Shown here: in pieces, positions 22,745 through 36,768 of the stretch
How positions within the stretch are numbered: the first letter of the stretch is position 1
How the letters are laid out: each line of letters opens with the position of its first letter
NCBI GenBank assembly: GCA_027943335.1
Contig: BSBK01006398.1
Location: 124,001 to 188,000, forward strand
Length of the DNA stretch: 64,000 nt
Source of the DNA: Chamaecyparis obtusa
Taxonomy: Eukaryota > Streptophyta > Pinopsida > Cupressales > Cupressaceae
Direction: 5' to 3'
Notes under the pieces: model-generated
Databases searched by the model: none
Seen by the model: the letters and a program-made list of their open reading frames with translations, nothing else
What the model was told of the DNA's origin: nothing
Translations under genes and position numbers: made by a program

Positions 22745-25700
22745 ATGTGCATATCCATCAATTTTTCAACACTTAATAATTAATTCCAATAGAACTGCTA
22801 CGCATTCGATAAATAAAATGTCAGAGAAAACTAATTTACGACAATAGTTCTGACAGTAATGATATACATTCGACAGGGAACCTGTCGGAGAAATGTTGAA
22901 GGACTGTCGCTCTTCCGAAAGTTTAAGTGTCACAAATAGTAAATTTTTGATAGAAATTCTAACATTAATGCCATATCTCCTGTCATGCCCAAAAAATTAA
23001 TCAACCAAAAATGTAACAATTTTTTTTTTTAAAGTGCAATGTTAAGGAGTGTTGTTCAACGGTTAAGTGAAAGTTGACATTAGTTATGTTGGGTGCAATC
23101 TAGGATCAAGTTTATAACTAATGTTGTAAGAGTCAGCTTCAAAAGTGGAACCCTAGAGTATACAATTTCCTTTATAACTTCTAACCAGAATGCACCCAAG
23201 GTATCTAGGGCATTGAATATTCGATTAATCCTACTGAGACTATACTCACAAATGGTATATCTACCAAGGTTATGGTTCTCGAATGGGGTTCAGATCAATG
23301 AAAGGATATTCAATCTTGCGATGAGGGTTCATGGGATGATTTCATCAGTGCATGGGTATAATTATAATGCGACAATGAACACTATGAAGTTAATTAGAGC
23401 ATAATGGTATCTGTTGGTTTAAGAATATTGATGACTATACTACTCTTTACTTTGACTTCTTTAAAGAACAAATTTCTTTCTTTTCACTAGGACAATGCAT
23501 TTCATTTAATCCTAATCCTAAGGATTAGTAGTGATTTAGAATTTTAAATAAACCCCGACAATCTATTATATAAGCAATAAAATGAACTATAGAGTTAACT
23601 AATTGATTTCTTAATGTACCTAACATTTTAACAATACATCTTTTTCCTTATTAACTAATTGATTAAATTATGAATAAATGTTCTACCAAAGCAATTAATA
23701 ATTAAAAGAACAAATCATATTAAGTATCAAATCACCAATTATTTATCCTTACTAGCCTTATATAGACGAATTAACCATGAATGAAAATTAAACATTAACT
23801 TGGCAAGTTAATAAATTAAAGACTAAATCTAAGTACACTAACTATAACTATAAATTGATAATTAATTTCAGTAGATATGAAGCTAATCACAAAATAGAAT
23901 TAACAATTTACAATGAACTAATCATTAGATTAATATGTTGATCAAAGTTAAACACTTCAATAATAATCATCTAATTAATAATTAATTCTATAAATGAGGA
24001 ATGTGTTAAATCAAGTTCAAATAATAATTAACAAGGATCATGAATTAAAAGAGTATATTAGCCTACTAAACATACTACCCTACTAAATTGACACATCATT
24101 CTACCTATCCCTATAAGCTACTATCCTATCAAGCCACCACTATCTACCCCTAAGCTAGCTCCCCCTACCTACTAGCCAATGATTCATGAAAAAAGGGGAG
24201 TGCATATCCAAGAAGGAAAAGGGGGACAACACATGGCTGACTTGGGCCCACTACTATATCTCCCTTTTCAAGAGCTTAACAAGGCTTACGTGGATTATAA
24301 AGGGGGAAGGTTTGTTAGAAGTTTTAGGTCCCATCTCTATTGTCATCTAATTTACCAAGACTATGCTCACGTAAGGCATGTGGTTGGCTTTGACAAAAGG
24401 AAAAGGAATCATTTACTAACATGTCAGGTTACCCACAATTTGCAGCAAAGTGAAGTTTACAAGTTATGTTATCAATGCATGAGGTGAAAGGTGGCGTAAG
24501 TAATGTGTGTGAGGAAAAAGAGTCAAGTCTTGGTGACATGACTAGGTGGCCCCACTTGCTAGCAAGCATAAAGATTTAATATAAACCTCTCTCCTAAGAC
24601 CCTACACCAGACTTAAGGGTAAAGGAAATTTATGACTATATTGCTCTTTAATAATATTATTGGTAGGGCTGCAAGAATAGGTGGATCCCACTTGCTTACA
24701 TAGGATAAAGTATGGCTTTATGACATTGTTTTATAACATTGTATTATTAGGAATTAGTGACTAATAGTTAGGTTAGGCTAGGATTTTAGGTTTATGTTAA
24801 TTATAATTAGGAACATAATGGAATGAGAAGGAATATTCTCTATGGTATGAGAATAATGTCATTCCCATACAAATTCCAAAGAGCAATTTGCTCTTAAAAA
24901 TCTGGGAAATGTCATTTTTATAATTTGGTCAAGGCTTTATCACATTGATCTATTTACTAGTTATAGGGGAGATATTTGAATGCATTTGATAATTTTATTT
25001 AAAGCATTGCACTAAGAAGGCTATGATTAGAGTATTAGTTATGTGTGATCTTAACATTGGTGTCTTAACTTATCCAATATTTCATTGATATCATACTTCA
25101 TTTGGAGAGATTTAGAGGTTGCAATGTTGTTCTCATCAAAAGTATAGTTTCTATTGAGTTTGAAGGTTGTCTATGATAAGATAAAATGTAATGAACATAA
25201 ACAATTTCAATCAATACATTAAGAGATTTCCAAATATTCATTTCAATGAAATTTTACTTCCTATAACCAATACATTGTTTTCTTCTTTGTCAACTTGGAA
25301 GCCATTTACAATGAAAGATTCACACCTCCATTTCAAATAAGTAGAATGCATTAAACATGATAGTAAGGAACCCTTATTTACATTTTAAACCAATGAAATA
25401 TAATTTGGTAACCATACATGAATGATAGTATCAAGAAAATGAACATGCTTTTCTCAATTTTATTACAATATACAATTTCATGGTGCTCCAATGAAGAGAA
25501 AAAGAACACTATTCAAATCCACAAGTATGCTCCCCCTACAAGGAGAGGTTTCTTCATTAAAATATGCATCAAAGGAGGATCTTACTACAAAGATCAACCA
25601 AAACAATAACATATGGTGTTTCCATACAAACACATCCAAGGAATGAACTCCTTCAAAGCTTCTTCTACATGAGTCTTGACATCAATACCTACAATGAAAG

Positions 25701-27774
25701 GGGGAGAACCATGGGATGCTCACCTCCCAATCTAGGTCTCTATGAGACCACCCCAAAGCTTGGAGAACCAAGGCTAAATGGGTATGCTTCAAACAAACAA
25801 GTTGCTCACAATAATACACATATGCATATACAACAACAATTTATTCCCTCCCAAGGCTACACAAATGAGTCTTACAAGCTCATTGAAAGAGGGTGAAGGT
25901 GGACTTTTCCAAGGGGAGAATGCCATTGCATTCAACATTTCTCAACATGAGTATTTCATTGCCTCTTCAAGGTTACATAATCAAAACCTCCATACACATA
26001 CTTTGCTTATCAACATCCTCAAGATGAAAGCATACCAATGGCTTCATGGTGCCTATACACCATGAATTTATCCCTCTTCTCCAAGAGAAAAGACTCTCAC
26101 CTCATGGAGAGCCCAACTAACCCCTTTACCCAAGGCCACTTCTTCCCTTCCCAAAGGGTGAGTAATGCTTCACTCCCATGAACAAGAACTCCCTCATTCA
26201 AGCAAAATAAAACAAAAAGGAAACATGAATTCAACCCAAATTCCATCCCATACAACACAATTTCACAACAAGCATAAATTTCATAAGCATGAGAGAGCAA
26301 GAACATCATGAAAATCTATTATAACCAACAAGTAAGCTTCCATGGCAAGGAGTAAACCAACCTTCACAAGTGTTATGGCAAATGAAATTTGAGAAGAGCT
26401 AATCCACTTATCCTTCCTCAATCCAAACCCTAATGTCTCTAAAAGTAGAGAGTGGGTGAACACCCACTAACTCTACCAAGAGCCTCTAAAAAGGCCTCCA
26501 ATTTCTACCCACCCACCATCAATAAATTTAGACTTGACCCTATGGTCCTATAGCTTTTCCTTGTCCCCCATGATAAATGCATGATTGAAAGGAAAGGGTG
26601 GAGTTGGGTAAAGGTCAAGACTTCATCCAATTTCGTAGCTAGGGTAAATGGGTCATAAAATGGGTTACCAAGGTCACTAGGGGGTTATGGACATGCTCAA
26701 AACCTTCCTATCTCATACCCCTATCACTTAGGTGCATAAATAATGTCAAAAATGACCCTTAGAACCTCTTTTTGGCCTCTAGAAGTGGCTAGACAAAAAA
26801 AAGAATTTAAATAATCACATAACAAGTGTCAAGCGACACTAATGATTGCACATCACATACAAAATGTCATGTCTTGAACAACAACATGAAGTTAACACAC
26901 ATGCAAATTCACATTTACAACGAGTTCACATTACAACAAGGCTTTTAATCCTATATCAGATTAAACTTGGCTTACTCAGTTCACATATGTTTAGCCTTGA
27001 TTCTCTGAATAATTCCATGGTTCTCTTACCTACACACTAAACATCGAGCATCAGTACTTCAAGGTGGTAAAATCACATAAAATATACATATCTAATTCAT
27101 TATTTAACATGTAAATCCATATGTAGAATTCAATCCTAATTGCAAATTTTCATTCAATAATGTTTGAACATCATAAGTACATAATCATCATGACATGTCA
27201 TCTGTGAAGTGATCAAATCTAAACATGATCCAATATTCTCATCAATTCACTTACTAAACATACATAATCAAAATCATGACATACTCTAGATTCTAATCCA
27301 CATAAAATAATAATCATCATCAAACATAATGTCTCGAGTCTCTATCAAAATAATCAACAAGTGTATCAATGTATCAAAATGTGAATAATCAAAAATGCTA
27401 TGATGGGTCGGGGTGAGGCCTCACATCTTTGACAGGTATATCTATCAGAATTAGGTGGAAACTGTCACTATTTTAACAATTATAATGTCGAAAAGGATAT
27501 GTTTTTGACAGTTAATTCCGACAGAGATTATATATTTCCTATAGGTCATTGTGTCAAAATTTTGATGGATGAACCATAGAAAATGCCATAACGAAGTTGT
27601 TGCCATGTGCAAGTTTCCGATGTGATATGGTGTTGGTAAACCGATGGATACATCTTCTGTTGTAATTTCCTACACAAAAATGGCGATGGACTCATCTGTC
27701 AAAATGCTACAAATTAGCATTGCAAATCCAACAAAATGGCCATCGAAATTTGACCCCAAATGTAGTAGTGCCAA
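22745..27774 (-). mobile_element. CACTA-like terminal remnant, interrupted
   Basis: The right edge reads, on the minus strand, cactactacatttggggtc near 27774, a typical CACTA-type terminus. Inside it, short phrases of the type gacag, gtcaaaattttgatgg and ccgacag recur on both strands (22800-22980 and 27426-27770), as in subterminal repeats. No transposase is visible and the left terminus was not found. The middle (22981-27425) is a separate insertion. Confidence 0.4.
22981..27425 (+). mobile_element. Solo-LTR-like insertion of 4.4 kb
   Basis: It begins tgtcatgcccaaaaaatt and ends gggtcggggtgaggcctcac + a, which are start and end forms common in plant Ty3-type LTRs. Flanks tctcc and tcttt could be a decayed TSD, and joining the flanks gives a continuous CACTA-like subterminal sequence. 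Inside I see only AT-rich DNA and short frames with no domain; open stretches at 23093-23404, 24179-24487 and 25564-25896 have no recognisable motif. Either one very long solo LTR or a non-coding element whose two LTRs I could not resolve. Confidence 0.4.
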
Positions 27775-28230
27775 AAATATGTTTCTAGTTTTCTGTGTTG
27801 CTCGGTTCCTTCTTTGACCAAGTTGGTTCGATGTTGCTCAATTTTATTTGTTTACCAGTGTTAGTCAATTATCTCTTTGGTGCTTGGTGAATTTCCCTGG
27901 TGCTCGATGATGCTTGTTTGGCGCTCGATTTCCTTGCTTACTAAGTTTTTTTTTTTGGATTTATGTTGAGGCCAACTTGTGCATTTAATTTGGGTCATGG
28001 ATTTAATGTTGGTATCTATCATTGGGAAGTGTGTGGACCTAGATCTATTCATTCCTTTCATTGATGGTGGATTTGAAGGCCGACTTGGTTCGGTAGCCTC
28101 TTGTATAAATGTAGTTGTTTGGTTAGAGTTTAGAGACAGTTTTTGGTTAGAAGATAGAAGATAGAAAAATTAGAGATTATTTGCAGATCCTCACATTTTG
28201 GAGGACTTATGTACTTAATTGTAATATCTG
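27775..28230 (-). repeat. LTR-like fragment
   Basis: On the minus strand this stretch carries several phrases of the type caccgagca, agcaccag and cgagcacc, the same as in the U3 parts of the LTRs at 4275 and 37330. No ends, TSD or reading frame were found, so it is a truncated relic. Confidence 0.35.
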
Positions 28231-29456
28231 GCCTAAACCGAGTGTATGCACCCTAAAATGGTCGCCTAGACTTTGGGCCCCCATTCTTCAATTTATCAAA
28301 TGATGGAACTAATTTATCAATTTCCTAAATCAATGTTTTGCAACATTTTCATTTCAAATCAATTTCTTTGATCAAATCGCAATTAATTCAAATATTTCTA
28401 AGGTTTGATCATTTCATCAATAATTTTGTTTAATTAAAAGAAACATTCCCTTTTAAATAAATAACATAATCTTATTTAATTGAAAGAAATATCTCTTCAA
28501 TAAAATTATTTTATTTAATTAAAGTCTCTTTAATTAAATGATTTTATCTTATTTAATTAATATTCCTCTTTTAATTAAATAATTTTATCTTATTTAATTA
28601 AAAGAGAATCCCTCTTTTAAATAAATAAAATCCCCCACTTAAAGCTCTCTTTGTGCTGGAAAAGGAAATAAATCAAATAAAATAAACAAAAACCTTTTTC
28701 CCTCTACACTTTCCAAGTGGTGGGCCTTCTTTCCTCTTTTTGCCTCTTTAGGGATTTATCCCACATTGCCCTTGAGGATGCATTTCCCTCCACACTTCCC
28801 TATATAAGGAGCCCTCTCCTTCTCATTTTAGAAAGAAGATAGAAATTTCATACTATTGTTATGCTGCAGGTTTGGAGAGCAATCTTGGAAGAAGCTTTGA
28901 GCATTTTTGAGCTTGGATATTTGAGACTTCTCTCTTCTTGTCTTCTTCTTCTCATGCATTTAGATTAATAGTGCATTTGCATACTAGTTTAGATTCATGT
29001 TTCCTTTCATAGATAATCTTGCATAAGCATTTCTTTCAATAGAATAGTTTACTTTCTTGCATTGTTATCATTTAGAATAGTTTCCATTTTCATTTTCATG
29101 CAATAACTTGACAATCATGGAGACTAGCATTCTTGCTATTCCTCTTGGAATCTCTCATTTCTTGGTGTACTTGCATGGGCATAAAATAGGTCAATTTGAG
29201 GGCCTCTAATAAAAACCCTTGCACTCCATGAATAGAGATCTATGAGTCACCATTTGAGACCTCATTCTTGAGTGATCTTGAATCTAATGATTCATAGAAG
29301 TGTGACTACTTTTTAGCACACACTGGGAAGGCCTTACAGCCCAACATGTATGAATCAATTTGAAGTAATATATTAAAGTGATCTGCATTCTCTCTCTCAC
29401 TATTTGTGTGATGTTGCTTCTGTGTGTGATCTTTGCAAGGTGGATCTGGTTAGGGT

Positions 29457-30801
29457 GTGTCTTTGGCCCCTCGCCCCATCTACCCTTGCATCAAACCTTT
29501 AGCTCAAGAAGCTCAAGATCTAGGATTCACTCATCTTGTCACTAGTTTGGAACCTTCTTTTGTTCCTTTACCTAGCATTCCTACTTATACTCCTCCTTTA
29601 GTGACTACATCTCTTCCATCTCTTCTTGTGAGTATTCCACCGGTGTCTCTACCTACCTCACAACCTTCTTACCATTGTGTTCCTTTTACCTATTCCAACC
29701 CTCTTCCAATTGTGGTTCCAAGTGTTCCACTGATTGTGACTTCCATTCTCACTACTTCCTACACTCTCCCTAGTGTTTCTAATGTTTTTATGCCTCCTAT
29801 TTCTTCTAATGATTCTACAATCATTAGTCTAGCTCAAATTGTGTCCTCTTTACAACAACAACTTGCATCCTTAACTCAATCTAGGTTTAGTATCCCTACA
29901 TGTGACATGGGTAGTCCTTTATCCCTAGACATTATTCATGCTCCTGTTCCTTAGCAAGCCGATATGCCTCATCTTGAGAATCACAATGGTAAGGGAGACC
30001 CTATCACTCATGTTAAAATATTTCAAATCCTTTGTAGTGACTATGCTCATGACCATAGGATTTTAGCCAAGTTGTTTGCTAGAAATTTTCATGATAAGGC
30101 GTTGAAATGGTAATGTTCCTTGCCTCCTTATTCTATTGATTCTTTTCCAAAACTTGCTAATGCATTTATCCAACAATTCCAAAATAACATTGTTTCGCAA
30201 GTGTTCTTAACTAATTTGACGCATTGTAAACAAAATACTAAATAAAATTTGACAAAATTTATTAGTAGATTTAAGCATTTGTATGCTCAAATTTCTTATC
30301 CTATTCCTGATGTTGATATTCAGCATATGTTTATTTCAAATTTACAAAAGGATATTAGAGATAATATTTTGCTTACTAAATTTATCTCTTTTCCACAACT
30401 TTGTGCAGCACTTCATCATTATCAATTAAGTGAGTCAATTTGACACCAACACTCTAATGGCTCCTGTTCTAGTTGATAAGAGTGATGTTGCTCCTAATCC
30501 CACCAAATTTCAAAAACCTAACAACTATGTCAAGATAAATAAGCAAGCAAATGCAGTTGTTCATCTAGTTGTTGTTGCATCCAACAATGCCACTTATGCA
30601 TCCACTGCTTTTCATCTGAATCATACGTTTACTCCTCTTTCTGAATCTTTACAATCTATTATGAGTAAATTATTGAGTGCTAATATGATTACTTTGCCTC
30701 ATATTGGACCTCTTTTACCTACTACAATTCTATCCAAATGCTTTGATCCCAAATCCTTTTGTCAATACCATCGTCAAAAAGGCCATGATACGGAGAAGTG
30801 T
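29457..30801 (+). pseudogene. gag: Ty3-type Gag with zinc knuckle, broken
   Basis: The N-terminal 165 codons are Pro/Ser/Thr-rich and end in a Gln-rich helix. After a TAG at about 29953 the same frame continues through the retrotransposon Gag core: a K-W pair followed by SLPPYSIDSFPKLANAFIQQ and later FISRFKHLYAQISYPIPD. Stops at about 30112 and 30243 interrupt it. A frameshift near 30437 moves the reading to the frame that ends with the knuckle-like CQYHRQKGHDTEKC at about 30760-30801, a form common in plant Ty3 elements. The product would bind RNA and assemble particles. At least three stops and one frameshift make it dead. Confidence 0.7.
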
Positions 30802-31059
30802 TATTCTCTAAAACATAAGGTTCAAGACTTAATTTTGATTCTAATGCTTTATCTATTGATAATTTTGATGGTAGTAGGAACAAATTTGTCTCTCCTCCTA
30901 ATCAAAACCTCCAAGCCTATATGAATCCTTTGCCTACACATGATACTAATACCATTGTTCAACCATCTTTTGTGGATATTGTTTATGATTCAAAGATGGA
31001 TGATCTCAATCATATTTTTAACCATGTGGATCATGTTGTTTTGTCTCAACCTATATCTC

Positions 31060-31640
31060 CACCCTAGCCTCAATCTCAACCTCAACTTCAAGTTCCACCT
31101 CAACCTAAGCCTAAATTGAAACCTCAACCTAAACCTTGAAAACAACTTAAGAATAAAAGACCTAGGGAGCTCTTGATCACCTTTGATGATTCTGAGACAA
31201 TTAAAGCTCCTGATGGTCCCCTCTACATTTATGCTAGGATTTCTAAGATACCTATGTGTGGTTTTCTTGTTGATCCTACATCCTTAGTCAATGTCATTAC
31301 TAAAGAAAACTTTTTTATGAAGAACTTACAACGTGATTGTTATGATACATCTAATGTGTGGATCCAAACTTGTAATGGTTTTCTCTATCCATCATTTGGT
31401 TCTATTAACTTGCATGTTGAACTTTGTTGTAAATTTGTGGACACTACCTTCGTTGTTGTCCCTACTTCTAATTAGTTTCAAGTTAAGTTAGTTTTTCCTT
31501 GGTTGAATGTCATGCATGTTGTTGCTTCTCCTATTCATAAGTGTATTAAATTTATTCATGATGAAGAAGTGAAGACAATTAATCATAGTTTATATCAACC
31601 TTCTAGGCCTATGGATTGTGCTACCCTTGACTTCTTTTGG
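31060..31640 (+). pseudogene. Retroviral-type aspartic protease region, degenerate
   Basis: A Pro/Gln/Lys-rich linker (31060-31140) leads into a segment with LLITFDDS and IPMCGFLVDPTSLVNVIT, where the catalytic D-S/T-G triad of the family is replaced by D-P-T. The following VASPIHKCIKFIHDEE matches the tail that usually joins protease to reverse transcriptase in plant Ty3 elements. A TAG at 31473-31475 interrupts it. The active site looks lost. Confidence 0.55.
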
Positions 31641-32026
31641 CCTTCATTACCTAATTCATGTTCTTCTCGACCTGATAACCTTTTTCACTCATATCAAGCC
31701 TATAAACATCACAATATTGTTGAGTTAAGCATGCTCAGATGGATCTTAACCATGGTCTTTTGCCTATGCCTTCCATACCTCCTTTATCCATTGCTTCTAG
31801 TTTTGTTAATCAAGATCCTAGTGTTTCTTTTCAGCCTACTAAGAATCCTACTAATCCTCCTGTAGAACCTGTGAAGGAATTAGTTATTTTTCCTCCTAGT
31901 TCTCAACATATTTAAAATAAGACAAAACATAACCAATCTACCAATGAATGTCGTAAGAAGCGTTGAGCTCAAGCTAAGGCCTATGCCTTTGTTATTGAAA
32001 GTTCTTTACCTTCTTTTTACTAGCCT

Positions 32027-32380
32027 ATGTTTGATGTGTTGGAAGAAGTTAATGTTAATAATGATGCTAAGATGAATGATTATGATGATTCTATTCGTAT
32101 CTTAGATTCTATTTTGATTAATCTTGATGAAGAAGATACTCTTGATGATCCTAATGATGCTAATGATCAATATGAGACTATCGACATTGATACTGATTTA
32201 CCTAATATGCTTTCAACACAATTTATAATTATACCTAGTATCGAACATCACGATTCTCAAGAGGATCCTTGTTTGGAACTGGCTATTATTCGTACTTTGT
32301 TGGATATAGTCCCTCTTGTGATTTTCCCACCTCCCCTAAATGATATAGACCAAGATGGGGAGAGTAGGCGATGTGCTTGA
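32027..32380 (+). other. Asp-rich open frame after the protease region
   Basis: A 117-codon open stretch rich in Asp, Asn and Ile, ending in Q-D-G-E-S. It occupies the place where a spacer precedes reverse transcriptase in related elements, but no transcriptase follows. No domain is recognised. Confidence 0.35.
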
Positions 32381-32778
32381 TTGGCTTGTCCTCCATGGTA
32401 GCTTTATGTGTGTTTTCCTATTGTATTGTGTTTCTCCTATAATGTGTTTGCTAAATGTTTGTTAGATTCTTTTATAGGACCTTTGATACTTTTTTGGTAC
32501 AAGGTGATAAAGGAATCAAACCTATTGTACTATTCCTCTATATGTATCTCTATTCTTCTATATGGTGTTTTTATGTTATGTTGTACCTGTGCTTTTGTTT
32601 GTAAATGTTTTCCTTGTGTAGTCCGCTTGGATTTCTGACTTAGTAGCACTGGTTCTTTTTTTGTTCTCCATGTTGTGGTCTGAAAAGACTCTTCTTCGTA
32701 ACTCTTATGTTTTCTTTCCTCCATTGTGATTGTAGTTCTACTTTCTTTGGGGAATGATGTCAATTCATTTGCAATAAT

Positions 32779-32882
<104 letters not shown>

Positions 32883-34499
32883 CTTATGATCAGACTGACC
32901 CCACGATAGGTGGATCCCTTCTGTGTTCTTTATATGTTTAAGTGGTATTTCCCTTTATTTGTCTTCACTTGGGGGCATCTCATAGTAGAAACATAATTAG
33001 TGGAGTTTTTTATGTTTCCATTCAATCCATTGCTCATGTTAAAGTGTTAGCAATGACTTTAACATGGGGGCATACGCTCTGCTCACTTTTTGTACACGCA
33101 CACTTCCAAAATATTTTCAGACTTAAACTCTTTTTTTTCTCCCTTTTTAGAATAGAGACTAATCCTTAAAGCATGGATTATTACCTTATAAGATCTCTTG
33201 ATCCCTCGAGTTTCAATTTACAAAGTTTTGATCCCTTAAGGTCAGAAGGTGTCCTTAAGACTGGATCTCTCTTTTTTTGGCTTTTCTCTTTTCGAATAGA
33301 ATATTCTTGAGGGTGAATCCTTGATGGGTTGACTAGTGAGTAGCTACATTCACTAGGTGATTCAACTCCATCTTTCTAGTTGCATTGTTTCCTTGTGTGA
33401 TTTACAATGGGACATAGGTTCTCATTGGGTGAGGTAATCACACCCTCTTCTCTCTTTTTTCTAGGGATGTCTCTCTTATTGTAATCTTGGGGTTGACAAA
33501 GACTTGAGTCCCTAGGGGCTTGAGGATTGCTTTGTCCCTTTGATTTCAATAAGATTTTATTTTTCTTTGTGATCTCCTTTACCAAGTGTTTTCATCGAGT
33601 CCATACTCTTGCTAAAGTGGGGGCTAAATGTATCATTGAAAAATGGAAGCACTTCCATTTAGGACCGGTTTAGCCCTCTGATTAAGTGGTTTGGGTTCAT
33701 GTCAAATACCTTGAATGGGTCTTTTGACATGGATATGGTTTTTCCTCTGTCCTTCCCTATTTTCCACTTCTTTCCTACCTATTTCTGGTATCTTTCTCTA
33801 AGATTTTGAGGTTCTTCACCTCAGAGTCAAGGTCAAACTTCTAGGTCAAGATCAACATCGACCCTGACCCAGGGTCTAAATTTCAAATTCCAAAGATTTC
33901 TAGATGTCGGGGTTTAGAAAGAATTCTTTCCCACTTCTGGGTTGGCTTCTTTGGGCTTCGAAATGGTGACTTTTAAAAGACATTTAATATAGGTCCACTT
34001 CTAAGGGTATGAGCCTAATGGGAATTTATTTCTCATATGTCAGCCTCTCTAGAAGTTGGTGTCCTAGACTAGTATATAAGGAAGCCTTCTCCTCTCATTT
34101 TAAGGAGGAAGAAAGGGAGAAAAGGAGAAAAAGAGAACAAAAGAAAAGGGAGGATCATCTATGCATAATTCATCAAAGTGAGCATTCAAGCATTCAAGCA
34201 TTCAAGATCCAATTCATCATGGAGATCCATTGGTAGCCATTGAAGGATTCAAGCTCTATGGAGCCCTCTTGTTGAAGATTTCTCCATCCATATCCATTCA
34301 AGCTTCTTCCTATTCCAAGATCCATTCAAGATAGGTATTGAAGATATAAAGGTAATTGATTTGATACATCCTACATCCTACAATTCTACATCCATTTGGA
34401 GCATCCATACTTGTGGATTCAAGGATTCAAATCCTCCATAAGGGTTTCAACATAAGCAAGGTGATTTTTTTCTATTTACTTTGTTTATTACTGCAATTT

Positions 34500-35137
34500 C
34501 AATTCTATTTGAAGGTTAATTCCAAAACTAGGGTTTGACCAAGGCAAACCCCTCATCCAAACAAAAAAACCATTTTTCTTGTAGGTGTAGTTACGGAACA
34601 ACGAATTACATAATAGATTTGAATACCCTTTTTAGCAAAATTTTGGGATACGCAAACAGAATTTATGTCAGAGCTGTGCAAGTCAAGGTCAACATTAAGG
34701 GGTATGATTGCACCCCTATATTTAGGTAAAGGTCGACCTGGTTCAGAAAAGGAAAATATTTATGGGTTTTCTCTGTCTCTATGTTTCTATTCCAGATTCA
34801 CTTGCATAATTTCCAGAAACTTAGTACAGACACTAGAAAACAATAATTTCTAGATCTTCTATACTTTGTGGTTAGTATTTGTCTTCAATTCATTTCAATT
34901 AAGATTTTAATACTCTCTTCCATAATGGAATGTAAGGTTTTCCTCTTTCTTCTTATTACTAATTGATTGATTCATTTATGCATTGACCATTGTCTTGTGG
35001 TTAATTAATTTGGATCTTTCCTTTGGGAATTTGGGGTTAAGAAGAGAATCTTGCCTTCCCCAACTCTTCTATATGTAAAGGATATTATTTACATGTTGGT
35101 GAGCACATCACGACATAACCAACCAAACATCAATTTT
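34500..35137. other. Nothing recognised
   Basis: AT-rich DNA between the Ty3-type element and the copia fragment. Two short frames (34535-34729, 34665-34853) overlap and show no domain. It may be the rest of a 3' LTR. Confidence 0.4.
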
Positions 35138-36171
35138 TAATTCTTTACAAGGACAAATGACAACAATAATTTGTATTTGAAGACTGAAAAAGGTAAAGGG
35201 ATATTGTTAGCTAAAATTTTTGTTGATGATATCATATTTGGATGATAAGATGCCATATGTCAAACATTTTCAAATGAGATGAAAATTGAATTTGAAATGT
35301 CTATGTTTGGTGAGATCAAATTCTTTGTTGGTTTGCAAGTATATCAGATGAAGAAAGGTATCTATATTACACAATCTAAGTATGTCAAGGGGATACTAAA
35401 AACTATTGGTATGGAATATTCTAGACCAATAAGTACACCCATGGCTATTGGATAAAAACTATCAAAAACTAATGATACAACTGAAGTCAATCAAACCTTG
35501 TATAGATCTATGATTGGAAAGTTACAATATGTTGTCCATAGCAGACCAGATATTGCCTTAGCAGTTGGGATTGTTGCAAGATTTTTTGCAAATTCTAAAG
35601 AGAATCACATGATGACAATGAAAATGATATTGAGATATCTAAAAGGAATAGAGGGTTATGGATTGTACTACAAGAAAAATGACAAGTTTGAACTGAAAGT
35701 TTACACTGATGCAGATTGGGTAGGAAAAGTGGATGACAGAAAGAGTAAAAGTGGAGGCACATTCTTTATAGGATAGAGAGTAGTCTCTTGGATAAGCAAG
35801 AAATAGATTTCATTTTCCAATCTACAGAAGAAGCTAAATATGTAGCAGCAACAGTGAATTATTCAAATTTAGTGTGGATTAAGTAGTTGTTAAAAGGTAT
35901 GAAGGAGGAAATCACTGAGCCATTTGTTATTTTCTTTGATAATAGAAGTTTTATTAATATATCAAAGAACCATGTAATTCACACTAAGACTAAGCATATT
36001 TCTATCAAATATCATTACTTGAGAGAGCTAGTTCAAGCTAAAGAAGTGAGATTGGAATATGTGAATACAAAGGAACAATTAGCAGATATATTCACAAAAT
36101 TATTACCTAAAGATGCTCATGAATATCTTAGAGGTAAATTAGGGGTGATTCCCCTAACTGAGGCTACCTAG
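35138..36171 (+). pseudogene. pol: Copia reverse transcriptase C-terminus and RNase H
   Basis: Visible motifs: FVDDIIFG (the catalytic F/Y-V-D-D), GEIKFFVGLQVYQMKKGIYI, YRSMIGKLQYVVHSRPDI, YTDADWVGKVDDRKSKSGG (RNase H), then KHISIKYHYLRE and LADIFTKLLPKDAHEYL at the end. Stops fall after FVDDIIFG, near 35453, at 35774-35776, near 35805 and beyond, and one or two frame changes lie between 35776 and 35887. The protein would copy RNA to DNA and degrade RNA in hybrids; this copy cannot. Confidence 0.8.
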
Positions 36172-36646
36172 TAACATATAGGAGCATTGCATCAAATGTA
36201 CTAATAAGAATATCTGAAAAATTGATGCAAAGGAGGTCACACTTTAGGATTTGCCTAGAGTTGTGAAAAGTAAAGAAAAAGATATTGATCAGTCATAAGT
36301 AAGATGATAGAGGGAGTAATAAAATTTAGAGAACAAACATGAAGATATCTACATGGTGAAGATGAATGTCTTTGGAATTGTTGTCAAAGAGGGAGAGATT
36401 TGGTAAACTTGAGAAAAGAAAAGAGAGAGAGATTGAATAATAAAGAGGTAGAGATTTAGTAAAGATGAATAGAAAAATTAAAATCTATCCAAGAGGGAGC
36501 TAATACTAGGATGGAAATCAGAATGAATATATGGATATTAATGAAGATCTGATACATAGAGAGAGTTGACTGAAGTTGCATCATTGCAATTTTTTTGCAT
36601 TGTATGGTAGAACATGTGGTGTTTCCATCAATGCCAAAGAGGAAGA
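35138..36646 (+). mobile_element. 5'-truncated copia element: end of reverse transcriptase, RNase H, 3' non-coding
   Basis: The fragment starts inside the reverse transcriptase at a point equivalent to about 42010 in the full copia element. Its 3' non-coding part has several purine tracts (about 36387, 36490 and 36630) and ends gccaaagaggaagat before the LTR at 36647. No 5' LTR, gag or integrase is present, so the left part was lost before or during later insertions. Confidence 0.8.
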
Positions 36647-36768
36647 TTGTTGGAAACTACAATTGTTATATTGTCATTGATGTCAAACCTTAATTGGTAA
36701 GACATTTTCTATCTAGTAGAGTACCATATCTTTTGATTGATGGATAGGATTTGAAAATAGGAGATAAC
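36647..36768 (+). repeat. Start of the 3' LTR of the copia fragment (continues at 52794)
   Basis: The sequence tgttggaaactacaattg follows a purine tract and begins with TG, as LTRs do. It is cut by the minus-strand element at the TSD aagag (36769-36773) and resumes at 52794, so U3 is split by 16 kb of nested DNA. Confidence 0.7.
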
